In this document: positions 9,259-20,399 of the stretch, one piece after another
Layout: each line of letters begins with the position of its first letter
Numbering within the stretch: position 1 is the first letter of the stretch
From: Zoroaster sp. YZ-2022
Lineage: Eukaryota > Echinodermata > Asteroidea > Forcipulatida > Zoroasteridae
Direction of reading: 5' to 3'
Length of the DNA: 64,000 bases
Assembly (NCBI GenBank): GCA_029582265.1
Contig: CM055823.1
Location: forward strand, 16,675,019 to 16,739,018
The notes under the pieces: model-generated
The model's input: the letters and a program-made list of their open reading frames with translations, nothing else
Databases searched by the model: none
What the model was told of the DNA's origin: nothing
Made by a program: the position numbers and the translations under genes

Positions 9259-10250
9259 AATGTCCTGTGGTATTACCACAAAAAATACCACAGGACATTA
9301 CCACAGGAATTGTCCTGTGGTTTTTTGGGACATTACCACAGGCACGTTACCACAGGAACATTACCACAGGAACATTACCACAGAAAAATTACCACAGGAA
9401 CATTACCACAGGATTGTTACCACAGAAAAATTACCACAGGAACATTACCACAGGATTGTTACCACAGAAAAATTACCACAGGAACATTACCACAGGTACC
9501 ACAGGAACATTACCACAGGTACATTACCACAGGTACCACAGGAACATTACCACAGGAACATTACCACAGGTACCACAGGAACATTACCACAGGTACCACA
9601 GGAACATTACCATTGTTACATGCCTGTGGTAATGTTCCTGTGGTAACGAGCCTGTGGTAACATGCCTATGGTACCTGTGGTAATGTTCCTGTGGTAACGT
9701 GTCTGTGGTAACATTCCTGTGGTACCACAGGCACGTTACCACAGGAACATTACCACAGGAACATTACCACAGAAAAATTACCACAGGAACATTACCACAG
9801 GATTGTTACCACAGAAAAATTACCACAGGAACATTACCACAGGATTGTTACCACAGAAAAATTACCACAGGAACATTACCACAGGAACATTACCACAGGT
9901 ACATTACCACAGGTACCACAGGAACATTACCACAGGAACATTACCACAGGTACCACAGGAACATTACCACAGGTACATTACCACAGGTACCACAGGAACA
10001 TTACCACAGGTACCACAGGAACATTACCACAGGTACCACAGGAACATTACCACAAGTTACATGCCTGTGGTAATGTTCCTGTGGTAACGAGCCTGTGGTA
10101 ACATGCCTATGGTACCTGTGGTAATGTGTCTGTGGTAACATTCCTGTGGTACCACAGACACGTTACCACAGGAACATTACCACAGGTACCATAGGCACGT
10201 TACCACAGGCTCGTTACCACAGGCATGTAACTTGTGGTAATGTTTCTGTG
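9259..10250. repeat. Left subterminal array of ACCACAGG-type units with inversions
   Basis: The basic unit is about 14 bp (CATTACCACAGGAA, with variants GTTACCACAGAAAAATT and ACCACAGGT). Blocks run forward at 9333-9612, inverted at 9625-9720, forward at 9722-10055, inverted at 10060-10150, forward again to about 10230, then inverted. The blocks near 9340 and 9728 are near-identical, giving a higher-order repeat of about 390 bp. Single strands could fold into long hairpins. Open frames rich in HYHRNITTG are by-products of the repeat. Confidence 0.9.
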
Positions 10251-10261
10251 ATGCCCAGGAG

Positions 10262-13138
10262 AAAATTCAGAATACAACACATGTAATAAATATTTTAAAA
10301 AGTATAAATAACAAAATATCCTGTGAAGATACCGTCTGAAGTATTGTGCTTTTTTTTTTTAGAAAATAGGCAAAGAACTGTGATTTCAAAAATTATCATG
10401 CGCGTGATAATTGTTTAACCATTACAATGTGTACACAAAAAGGCTGAATGCAATTTACACTATTTTTTTCTCGTAAACAGCCCAACAAAACTAGCTGAAA
10501 TTCTCACAAGTTATTTGTTATTATACACACATCTCTACTCTTATAAATTATGGATGCATTAACCAAACACTTACCAAAGATGTAGCATCTCTTTAATATA
10601 TGTTTTAATAGTCACTGAAGAGTTTTAACCATTTAAAAATGTTTTACAATGGCATCATTCAACAACTGGACTTCAATCCATATGCATGTAAATTAAAAGC
10701 TTTGTTGGTGAAAACCATCTCATTAGGAAGTTGAGCAATGGCAATAACTGGATGGATCTAAATTCCATAATACTGTGAATATTGCAGTTTTGTTATAACA
10801 TTTCTTTTCAACTTAATAAATTAAATTCAAGTTAATTAATGATATGACCTTTGCAAAAACTAAATAAAGTCACCAAATAACATATTTATTGTATTTTCTA
10901 TCAGACAATAGGTTTTAAAAGGATTGAAATGTTGTTAATCACAAACTCACCAAGCTTCTTTAAAGGAAGCAAAAATTGTCTTTCAGACACCTTAACCATC
11001 TTAAGTAAAAATGTAAAGTCATTAATCATAAATTGTAGAATAGGTAAGCACTAATTAAAGTAACCAAAGAACCTATTTAATTGAAATTTTGTTAATCACA
11101 AAAGCACCAGGCTTTTATAAAGGAAGCAAAAATTGTCTTTCAGACACTTTCATCATCTTAGTAACAATGTAAAGTTTTTAATCATAAATGTTGAAAAAGC
11201 AAGCACCTAATTGGATAGATAACATTTCTGCCAAATATAATCAGCGAAGTCACTGGGCACTGGCAATTTAAAGTCATTAATCACAAACATGTGGAAATGG
11301 CAAGCACTAATTAATTCATGGGATGATCCTCCAGCAGTCTACTTAAGCAGCAACATTTTCCAGAGTCCGGCATTCTCCTGAGGACGATCAGAGCATACTG
11401 ATCGAAACATCGAGTTGTCCCTCCAGTTCTTTTCAGAACTAATTACTACTCAAATGAGATTCCACATGGTGTCACCGCAATTAGTCTTACTTACTAATTA
11501 AAGTCACCAAAGAACCTATTTTTTGTATTTTCTATCACACAATAGCATTTGAAGGGATTGAAATTTTGTAAATCACAAACACACCAAGCTCCTAGAATCT
11601 TCTTAATTAACAGTGTAAAGTTATTAATTATAAACATGTGGAAAAGGCAAGCACCTAAATGGATCTAGATAAAATTTATACCAAATATAATCAGCGATGT
11701 CACTGGCACAGTAGCACATTTACATGTAGGTGTTTGCCTTTTCCACATGTTTATAATTAACATTTTTATCCCTTCAAAATTCCCTCTATTGTAGTATGAT
11801 AGACAATACAAGAAATAGGTTTTTGGTCTGTAGAGAGAAAATAGCGGACATTATTAATATCTACTGGTCAATCAAAAATTTTAATTTTTAGAGAAAGTTT
11901 CATCTGAATCACCAATGACAAACTAAATTTTACTAATTTATCTGTTTCCTTATTAGTCTATTAATGTCCTGTATTTTTTCTGAAATATACATGTACTTCT
12001 TAAACTTCACAGCCTTAACGGAGCTTTCACTTCCTCATTATAGCTCTCATCTGGATGAGACGATCCATGAAGCACTCTAAAGTAAACAAAGATAGATATT
12101 TTGTTATGTTACTATTGCCATATTCTCATATCAAACATATCCAACAATGTAGGAGACACAGTTCTAACCAAAGTAATGTAGGTGTTTCAAGACTTGAAAT
12201 TTGGCAGAAAGAAAGGTATCAGAGTAAGTACCTTCTAAACTTTGATAATTAAAAAAGTAAAATTAATTTTAAAATCAATTAAATTTTTGAGCAGTCGCAT
12301 CAATTCGTGAAAACTGCGACAAAATGTGCACATCAGGTTCTCAGGCTTGATGGAATTCTTACCTTTCTTCCTGTTCATGTCTTGTCCATCATGGTTCTAA
12401 CGTTATGCGGCCTTCCATCATGAATGTAAACTGTGTACACTACATGTACATGATAATACAATAGTACAATACCTACATGTATACTGTACTACTACGTAGT
12501 TCCTTCCTCCATGGTAGTACCATCATCAGGTAACGTAACTAGTCACTTAATTAGTGCAGTTATGTCAGACTACAGAGCAAATTCATGGCAGCATAACTCC
12601 ATCTGATTCTATTCTATTAATCTACAGTAACTATAATCACTAGTGGGCTATATTTCAATACTTAAATTGACAAAATTGTTACAAATATACAAGCCAATAT
12701 AACATTTCAAACATGTGCACTGAATAAACAGTTATTTAGCTGGTAACATGCATCATACAAGCCTTATCCTGTACTGCTGTACAGGCTTGGTGCAAATCAT
12801 TGGTACTCTGCGTCACATGGCCACGCATTAAAAAAAACAAGTTCCCTTGCATAGATGATGTGTACAAAGTCAATGGAGGGCAAGTTTTTTGTGATAAGTA
12901 CTAACAATATCTTTTAAAAAGTCAAAACATTTCAAGAACAATTCTGAGTACCCAAAAAGAGTAAAACAATATCATGCATAGTGAAAAACATAAATAAAGT
13001 TACAAAGAATAAAATATGCAATATTTTGTTGCCTATGAAAATTATTTTCCACTTACAATTAGGTCCAGTTACAATTCTTACAAAATACGATTCTAGTACA
13101 CTGGCCTGTTGAAATGAATGGGTACATGCAATAACCCA
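10262..13138. other. AT-rich core of the 5.1-kb element
   Basis: No gene is recognisable. At 10860-11710 three to four diverged units of about 160-220 bp share CACCAAGCTTCTTTAAAGGA, AAGCAAAAATTGTCTTTCAG and TATAATCAGCGA. At about 11720-11822 part of this unit recurs in inverse orientation, giving an internal inverted repeat. The only frame over 60 codons (12055-12252) has no supporting features. 11310-11490 is a separate Penelope-type terminal fragment. Confidence 0.6.
11310..11490 (+). mobile_element. Penelope-like terminal fragment with hammerhead-like core
   Basis: This matches 49455-49560 (GGGATGATCCTCCAGCAGTC onwards) and the remnants at 39727 and 50990. At 11378 it reads CTGAGGA, then a perfect 7-bp stem (CGATCAG, loop AGCATA, CTGATCG), then AAAC. 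This resembles the hammerhead core CUGANGA-stem II-GAAA reported in Penelope-like elements. One extra C precedes stem II if G12 is to stay unpaired, and I could not draw stem I, so self-cleavage is unproven. Confidence 0.5.
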
Positions 13139-13728
13139 TTAGGTACCTGCGGTAATGTTCCTGTGGTGTCTGGTACCTGCGGTACGCTCCTGTGGTAAAC
13201 CTGTATACATTTATTTTTTCCCTTTAAATGAATCTTACTGATTCGACATTGGTTTAGTGCACTTCAAATGTTTATTTCATCTTTTGTCAGACAATATCAA
13301 CAGTTAACTTCAACAAATAAATTGGCTGTTAATTTCATCAAGTAAATTCAAACAATGGCAAGTAAATTCAAACACTGTTTTTGTCCCGGAGTATTCAATT
13401 TTGTCTAGTCTATGCCAATTGTGAAATCAAATTCTTCTAATTTATGTAAGACGAATTTGAATGCTGCCATTCAGCAACAGCTTTGTGTTCTTGACCTGGT
13501 GACTAAATGAGGGTGACAAAACTTTAAAATTGAATGGCAAATGAATTGGTTTTGTTAAACAAATTTGGTTTTGTGTGAAATTTGTTGTGGATGAAATTGA
13601 ATGCATGATAGCTGGTAAATTTGAATGAAAAATCTTTTAAAATAGCCGGGAAATCCTACTAAATCTAAAGTGAATAATAATAACTTTCTTATGAAATCTA
13701 TACCCCCATGCAAATACCCAACCACAAG
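13139..13728. other. Short ACCACAGG-type cluster followed by unique AT-rich sequence
   Basis: 13139-13200 has several CCTGTGGTA-like units (with TGCGGTA variants), an isolated cluster between the two end arrays. 13200-13728 holds nothing I can support beyond simple AT-rich sequence. Confidence 0.5.
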
Positions 13729-14340
13729 AATACCACAGGACTGGGATACCCAGCGTTGCCATTACCACATAAATATGTGTGGTACTCTGATGATATTTGC
13801 TTTTCCTGTGGTAATTTCTGTGGTATCTACATGTCCACAAGAATACTACAGGACTGGGATACCCAGCGTTGGCATTACCACATAAATGTGTGTGGTACTC
13901 TGATGATATTTGCGTTTTCCTGTGGTAATTTCTGTGGTATCTACATACCACTGAAGTACCACAGGACCGGAATATCCAGCGTTGGCATTACCACATAAAT
14001 TTGTGTGGTACTCGGGTGATAATGCTTTTCCTGTGGTAATTTCTGTGGTATCTACATGTACATGTACCACTGAAGTACCACAGGAATACCACAGGACCGG
14101 GATATCCAGCATTGGCATTACCACATAAATTTGTGTGGTACTCCGGTGATAATGCTTTTCCTGTGGTAATTTCTGTGGTATCTACATGTACCACAAGAAT
14201 ACCACAGGACTGGGATACCCAGCGTTGGCATTACCACATAAATGTGTGTGGTACTCTGATTATATTTGCTTTTCCTGTGGTAAGTTCTGTGGTATCTACA
14301 TGTACCACAGAAGTACCACAGGAATACCACAGGACATTTT
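13729..14340. repeat. Right subterminal array, about 112-bp units
   Basis: Five units begin near 13739, 13852, 13965, 14096 and 14207, each with GACYGGRATAYCCAGCG. Each unit also has GGCATTACCACATAAAT and a palindromic spread of CCTGTGGTA and TACCACAGG. The spacing is 111-131 bp. The unit ends merge directly into the right terminal inverted repeat, so the array was grown from the element's own terminus. Confidence 0.85.
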
Positions 14341-14812
14341 CGTAAGGGTATTGTCCCTTTAACGTGCATGTTTGATGGGCTGACACACAGTGTGCCAGGG
14401 TGAAACCAATGTATGCCAAAAGGAGTTATTTGTGCATGTGCCAGATTTTAATTATTTTACATTTTTTTAAGGTTGCTAAGACCCCTACGACTATTTTATA
14501 AACAAATTAAACTCCAATTAATATTTAATAACTGTAGAAGCGCCTTACAATCTCAAAAAGAAAAAAAAACTTTTCAAATTGCCATTGTGGTTTTGTTTTA
14601 CAGAATCTATCGTCGTGTCAATTGAAGTAACCTCAGTGTATGGTCTATATTTTATCACAATTATTGTATAAAAAGATACTTGGACTAAGAAGTCAAGCAC
14701 CCCATCAGGTCATGATATTGGGCCATTTTTTACACTCCTTCAAATGTATATACTTATATGGACCTCAAGTCTTACTTTTTCCATAAACATTTCGGGCATG
14801 CAAAATAAGCAT

Positions 14813-14838
14813 AATGACCTCGGCATGCTGAGGTCATT
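14813..14838. repeat. Small perfect hairpin
   Basis: AATGACCTC and GAGGTCATT flank an 8-nt loop GGCATGCT. The L2 copy near 43360 keeps the stem with a changed loop. Confidence 0.6.
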
Positions 14839-15232
14839 CGCCGGCAAATGAATTTGGTCACTATTTTATTTTGTGCATGGGGTGCACCCATAATATATAC
14901 CAGGCAAGTGTAATATAAATTATACCAACGCTTCAGTTGACTGAACCTCGCCACATTTACGTAATTAACCTTCTGTATTATTTGTATTCTACATCTACAG
15001 TTTTAACACATAGTTATAGTATTAAATTTAATATACCTTCATCGTTATTTACGTCATGTGTCAATACGGTAATTTTATGTTTTTTATGTTATTTTATTTA
15101 ATTTAATTTTTTTTGGGGGGCCTATTTACCCATGAAACAAAGCATTAATGAACCGACAAAATTTGTGCAGTCATTAAAAGACAATTATATGCATATCATA
15201 CACAAATGAAATGGGAGTGGGTCTAAAATCTC

Positions 15233-15490
15233 TCACTTATAATACCCAAAGTTGAACACCTCAGTCCACAACATTCTAACGAGGGGAGGGGTGAGTGGGA
15301 GAAATGTTGAGGGGGTGATGGGGTTGGCCTGAGAAATTAAGTTTGTTACAGAATTTCTTGTACTTATTTTGTTGGCATTGTTTGGTTTGATCAGGAAGTT
15401 CTTATACATTATTTGTTTTTGTGTTTGATGGATTGTATGATGCCATTCGTCATCCATAATTTTAATCTTCTATTAAGACTGATATTTTAA
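15233..15490 (-). pseudogene. LINE linker-region remnant (L1 copy)
   Basis: The minus-strand frame includes MYKNFLIKPNNANKISTRN, which resembles the segment between endonuclease and reverse transcriptase in CR1/Jockey-type LINEs. It is related to the better fragment at 21040-21417 and to the L2 copy at 43797-44055. No catalytic residues are present. Confidence 0.5.
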
Positions 15491-16203
15491 TCTGGGAAAT
15501 CATAAAGGTGATTTCAAAATTCACCCACAGTAAAACAAAAATCACACGTCCAAAAGTTCCGTACGCCCTCTGTCGCTGTAGCGATCCAAAAACTTGGCCA
15601 CAGGACAGAATACTTATGCCAACGTGGGTGAAACCATCTACAGAATACAGGAAAGATTTATCCAAAACAAATAATACGATCTAGTCTTAAAATAGTCATT
15701 GCTTAATTAAAGTGATTTCAGCATATTTTGTAAAAGTGTTTGAAGTCCATCTCTTTTAAAATACAAAATTACTGAGACTACAAATCAGTATGTTTCTTTA
15801 GGTCTTTACAAAATAATGTCATGGTTCAGACTTTCAAATAAAGTTCAAATTACCCGGGGTTATTAAAATTCGGCCATTTCTATTCAATTTACTAAGGTTG
15901 CAAATTGTTTGTACAACAAATTACAGAATTCAAACTTTCGGTTTTCGAATACATCTCTTGTCCTGGTTGCAGCTCTCATATAAGTCGCCGCTTTTTTCCA
16001 ACCAATTTGCTGTTTGGGGGAAAATATAGCCTAAAAAAGGCCTAATGAGCTGCAGGCGGAAAGATTTTTCACAGTTTTTGACCAATCACTAATATTTCAC
16101 CAAACAATGCTTTCAGGAAAATCTAAGAACATTGAAATAAATAACCATATTAGTTGGCTTTAATGATTTTTGTTTTAACTCTATACTTTGTTTTCCCATC
16201 TTA

Positions 16204-16260
16204 GATATCTTCTGGTCTATAGGATCTCCCCCAGGATTTTTCATGTGTTACCAAACAAAA
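16204..16260 (+). pseudogene. Decayed LRR exon behind an intact acceptor
   Basis: The acceptor tttgttttcccatcttag is almost identical to the one before the good LRR exon at 20071. What follows (ATATCTTCTGGTCTATAGGA) keeps only a vague LRR pattern, broken by indels. The same relic is in L2 at about 44757. The shared acceptor is seen; LRR ancestry is inference. Confidence 0.35.
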
Positions 16261-16656
16261 ATTGTTCAGGGTTGGGGGGGGGGGGGGCCTTGAGCGACGT
16301 TTGAGATCAGATCCAGTACTTAGTTGTACATTACCACAGCCAGCAGCTGTCATGTCCCCATGTGTTAAATAAATTGTTATTTAGTCACCATTTAAAGTTT
16401 ACAATAGTAGCTCTACTGAGTTTCGATCCAGGGTTATTTGCACTGAAACTATTAACTACTGAACTATTCGACTACGCTATCAAACCGTGTTGGTATTTGG
16501 AGTTGAATGTTAAACTACTTAAATTATTGCGCTTGCCGAATCATATCCCGTTTCAATGTGCCTGTAACGAAACCAGACGCTCATAATTATACATTTCGCT
16601 ATAGGCTCGGTCATGGCCAAAGAGGGCGCTACTAATGTAACGGTAATACCACTTAA

Positions 16657-16990
16657 CAGTGGCGTAGCCAGAATTTTGATTTGGGGGAAAACATGTGGAA
16701 GACAGCCCTGGGTCTGCTTAAGACATGGCAGTCATTGAGTTATAGCATTCTTTGGCAAGATTTTTTTTCAGTATTTTACCCACATTCTTTTTAATAAAAT
16801 ATTTTCTGAAAAATTAGTGAAAGGACTATTTCACTATTTGCACTATTTCTTCTCTTGAAAAAGTATTATGCATTTGAATATTTTTTTATTTTTAGGACAT
16901 GCACATTTTTAAAAACAGCAAGGGGTATCCCTTGTCTCACGCAGTGTTTGGGGGTACCCCCTCGTTGAGTGACGTTTGAGATCCAGTACA
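16657..16990. other. Insert starting CAGTGGCGTAGCCAG in both L copies
   Basis: CAGTGGCGTAGCCAG resembles ends of hAT-type and other non-autonomous elements found in many animals. It separates two related blocks (GAGCGACGTTTGAGATC near 16296 and GAGTGACGTTTGAGATC near 16966), which suggests an insertion. No matching right terminus is visible. L2 carries it at about 45206. Confidence 0.3.
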
Positions 16991-17290
16991 TTATGCAAAC
17001 AAAATGTCAATATTACCCCAAACTTTTCATCACGGATTTACGGCACTAGTTTAATGATTGTGTTCTTAATTTTGATGCACTCAGGTGTTGTGCGTTGAAA
17101 TTCATTTCTCACTTTCATTTCTCTGAGTATATTAACGTCTGACGACAAAACAAAATTAGTAATGTACGTAGGAGCATACGTAGATCCTGTTTGCCGATCG
17201 AAACATGCACTTGCATGTTCACCATGGACATTATTGCGCTACATATTTAACAAATCATTTGTTATATGTATAACTGAATATATTGAATGC

Positions 17291-17360
17291 GGGCTGTACA
17301 ACAACAATATCAGTTCATTGATCAAGGAACATTTGATGGTCTAAAAAAGCTCACTTTGTG
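17291..17360 (+). pseudogene. LRR exon with a one-base deletion (L1 copy)
   Basis: The frame CTGTACAACAACAATATCAG reads LYNNNIS, then loses one A. The shifted frame continues as DQGTFDGLKKLTL, the classic second half of a leucine-rich repeat. The upstream acceptor is gone and the donor is weak. L2 at 45842-45909 has the same deletion, so the lesion predates duplication. The downstream intron is homologous to the intron after 20142. Confidence 0.65.
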
Positions 17361-19059
17361 TTAGTTTCCATGCCATGAATTGCAATCACGTAGCATCAGG
17401 CAAACAATTCCCTTCAAATGAAATTACGATTGACTACAAATAAATTTGAAAAAGTGTGATGTTCATATTTGCCGATCGAAAATATGTATGCATTTTCACT
17501 ATTGTCTCGGTGCGACACAACATTATCAGCAACATTTAAACAAATCGGTTGTTAAATTTATATAGGGCATATCTGGATTAAATCAATATCTTGCAACAAA
17601 TTGCTGTATTTAATGAAAACATTTGGATAATTTGCTTTAAAATGTGGTCAATAGAGGTAGTATGTCACCACAGCTTTTTATGTCGATGCACTTAAATAAT
17701 TTGTGTTGATATTCAGTGAACCTCGGGCAGGATCATTTATCAGATTGTTTGATACCATGGCAGCTTTTCACAACCATATGCATTCTTGAAAATCTGAGAA
17801 AATTGATAATTATTACCAATGTATTTTTGTTTAAATACAATTTTTTTTATCAACCATACTTCGTTTTTATTCCATCTTCCATATCTGGAAACCAAAAACA
17901 ACTTTCACCCAGAGCATAGTTGTCATAATTTTCAATCAAGCAAGAATTAATTTTAAATTAAGTTACACCCGACAACGAAACAAAGTTTGTGTTTCCTGCC
18001 ATTCGAAAAATTAGAATGCATTTTGTTTTCTTTAACAAAATACATTAATGAGCTACATTTTACACGGATCAGTTGTTAGGCTACATGTATATCTTGAATC
18101 GTTAAACATACTCATATAATAAATTTTCTTTATGAGGAAGTTTGCATTGTTCGTTTCAAACTAATTCACAAATCGTCACAGCATATCATGCACACTTATT
18201 AATTAGAGCTAAATAAAGAACAACGAACTTATATTTTTGTTTTATATTTTGATTCACTCAAATGTTGTCTATCGAGATTCATTTGTAAATTTAGTTTTCT
18301 AATGAGTGAACCTCGAGCAAGACAATTGTTCAACTTGTTTGATACCATGACAACGTTTCACAAAGTTACGATTTCAGGAAAATCTGAGAACATTGATGAA
18401 TATATACCGATGTAGGCTATCTACTTTAACAAGTTGTTTTTAACCCTACTTTATAATGACTTTATTTTCTATATTGGCCTAATGAGCTGCAGGCGGAAAT
18501 ATTTTTCATATTTTTTGACCGATCACTAATACTGTCAGGGTCAAGATCAAAATTACCTGCATACTTTTCATTTTGAAGCTGTGGGAGGAGTAGTGTTCAA
18601 GATTCAGAGTAGCTTCTTCAAGATGTTCTACTTTGGAGGGAAAGCTGTTGATACAATGGGATCTGACCTCTTTTTCTCTTTTTTTTGGCGGCATTTCAAT
18701 GCGTCATAAATCCGAGATCAGCAGATTTTAAGTTGTATTGCAGATTCTCCTGTTTTAAAAAAAAAAAATTAATTTTTTTTTAATTAATTTTTTTATTCTG
18801 GAACACCGATCTGATAACGTATGCGATGACACTTCATGGTTACATATTGCCACATTATGTCACACTTTTAAATAGAGGACTGTACTCCAAGGATGTTGGT
18901 TCTTAATTTTGATGCACTCAAGTGTTGTGTATTGAAAATCATTTCTCACTTTGTGAGTAGTTCTTTAACGACATACCGTAACTATCACAACTAATCAATT
19001 GTGATTAATTCTCACGGAAAGACTTATGCAACATTGAAATGAATAACCACAGTGAAATC

Positions 19060-19600
19060 AGAAGTAATATTGACAATAATTAGAAAGAAGTTGATGGTGT
19101 CACTGTTAACTTAATTTCATTGTATGCGCCAAATGGTGCTTCTATGCGGAAGCAATTTTTTTGTTGAATTTGAGAACTCCTTGGATAACATATCCTAAAT
19201 ATAATTACATTATTGGAGGTAATCTTAACTGTCAGTTAGATTCAAGAACTATGTACAATCAAAGCAAAACTTCTCTTTGTAAAATTATTCAGGAAAATGA
19301 ACTCATTGATACTTGGCGACATATAGAGAATAAACCAGGATAGACATTTTACCACAAAGTAATTAAAAGACCGAGTTAAATTGATTATGTTCTAATTTCA
19401 GAAACACTCGGATAACAACTAAAAGAAATTTCTGTTGATTCTTCCGGTCTGTCAGATCACAGTACAGTAATTGTCGGTTTTGATTATCAAACCATTCCCA
19501 CAGGAAAGGGAAGATGGGTTTGTAATAATGAACTTCATAAAGATGACAAATGTAAAACTTCAGTTGAATAGTTTTGGAAATTTTGGATGACCCCAAAAAG
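19060..19600 (+). pseudogene. L1/Tx1-like LINE endonuclease (APE) remnant
   Basis: Plus-strand frames give VNLISLYAPNGASMRKQF, IIGGNLNCQLDS, IDYVLIS and LSDHSTVIV. These correspond to the YAPN, GGDFN, DYIL and SDH motifs of APE-type LINE endonucleases. The GGDFN aspartate position is N here, and there are stops at about 19080, 19341 and 19410. It is shared with L2 (47590-48150), so it was present before that duplication. Confidence 0.75.
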
Positions 19601-20040
19601 ACTGTTATGACTGTTATTTGTTTGCTGGGATATTGGAAAAAATAGTCAAAACAATTATTAAATATTATTAAGGAGAAAAGATAAAGAAAACAGGAATAAG
19701 AAGATTATGTCATTAGTAATCCTTCAAACAATACAATAACTGAGCTAGAATTAAAGGAGAAAAATATTAAACTTTACACTCAGATTGCATACATAATGTG
19801 GGCAGAGAAAAACTGAGTAAATCTTTTTTTTTTTCTGCCAAAAAGCATCAACGGAAAAACAATGTTGAATAAATGTGGGTACAAGGAGAGCAGGAGTTTA
19901 TGACTGAAAGAAGAAAATAAGGATGAGTGAAAATGAAAAAAAAAAGTCAGACAGGGAGACATTCCCTTCCTGTAAGTTGAAACCATGGGGGTGAATGGTG
20001 TGGATACGCCAGATGCACATCTTTTCTCTGCTGAGATGGA
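19600..20040 (+). other. AT-rich, probably LINE-derived continuation
   Basis: Adenine-rich sequence with scattered lysine/glutamate-rich short frames, as found between endonuclease and reverse transcriptase of L1/Tx1-like elements. No defined motif. L2 does not continue into it; it stops matching at about 48150. Confidence 0.35.
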
Positions 20041-20070
20041 TTATTAACCCTTCTTTGTTTTCCATCTTAG

Positions 20071-20142
20071 GTCTCTCGATGACAACAAAATCAGTGAAAT
20101 TGAACCCGGAACATTTGATGGTCTACTGAATCTGCAATACTT
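20071..20142 (+). CDS. 72-bp leucine-rich repeat exon
   Basis: Acceptor ctttgttttccatcttag, exactly 72 bp, then consensus donor gtaagt. In the one fully LRR-like frame (one base at the start, two at the end) it reads SLDDNKISEIEPGTFDGLLN followed by LQY and a split Leu codon. This is one 24-residue extracellular-type LRR (LxxNxIxxIxxGxFxGLxxLxxL). Single-repeat exons of 72 bp with one repeated phase are known in many animal LRR receptors and secreted LRR proteins. No neighbouring intact repeat, signal peptide or transmembrane exon is visible, so it may be an orphan exon. LINE debris lies on both sides. Confidence 0.75.
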
Positions 20143-20390
20143 GTAAGTATTTATGTCATTAATTTCAATCACGCAGCACTGTGCCACCGATTTCTGTTGA
20201 CTGAAGTTACGTCTCACTACAAGCAAATTAGTTGAAGTGCGTAGTTTATGTTTGCCGATCAAAATATATGTCTGCTGTTTCGATTGAATATCGAAATGCA
20301 ATTTCAACAATATTATTAATTTATTTTTATTAAAAAATTACTTTGAAATTGAAAAAAAGAAAAAAAGAAATAGAGGCGAAAGAGGTGACT
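20143..20390 (+). other. LRR-type intron remnant
   Basis: This downstream sequence, including CAATCACGCAGCACTG and GTTTGCCGATCAAAATATATG, is homologous to the introns at 17361-17560 and 45910-46110. It ends in A-rich low-complexity sequence near 20350-20400. No exon found. Confidence 0.5.
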
Positions 20391-20399
20391 TAAAAAAAA

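Larger units (their letters stand above)
9249..14348. mobile_element. 5.1-kb TA-target DNA transposon with giant subterminal arrays, no transposase seen
   Basis: The ends are inverted repeats of 26 bp with one mismatch: CCCTTACAAAAATGTCCTGT at the left and the complement of CCCTTACGAAAATGTCCTGT at the right. TA flanks both ends (9247-9248 and 14349-14350). The paralog at 42891-42905 reads GACGATATTGTCCC with a single TA, exactly the pre-insertion sequence. Inside the ends are arrays of the TIR-derived motif ACCACAGG/CCTGTGGT, 1 kb at the left and 0.6 kb at the right. The middle is AT-rich with diverged repeats and a Penelope-derived fragment. No transposase frame is visible. The TA target fits Tc1/mariner-type transposases, but the TIR start is not one I can assign. 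Confidence 0.85.
14351..19600 (+). other. Segmental duplication family 2, copy L1 (decayed LRR exon/intron units)
   Basis: This aligns along its length with 42900-48150 (L2). Inside each copy, motifs recur about 2.4 kb apart: CCTAATGAGCTGCAGGCGGA at 16041 and 18477, TTCTTAATTTTGATGCACTC at 17064 and 18902, and TTTGCCGATCGAAA at 17191 and 17469. These are repeated intron blocks of an LRR gene whose exons are mostly lost. A related intron block also follows the good LRR exon at 20071. The rest is AT-rich with LINE fragments. Confidence 0.85.

Noticed and set aside
9170..10087. Overlapping frames rich in HYHRNITTG
   Set aside because: They are translations of the ACCACAGG array in all three frames; the repeat explains them fully.
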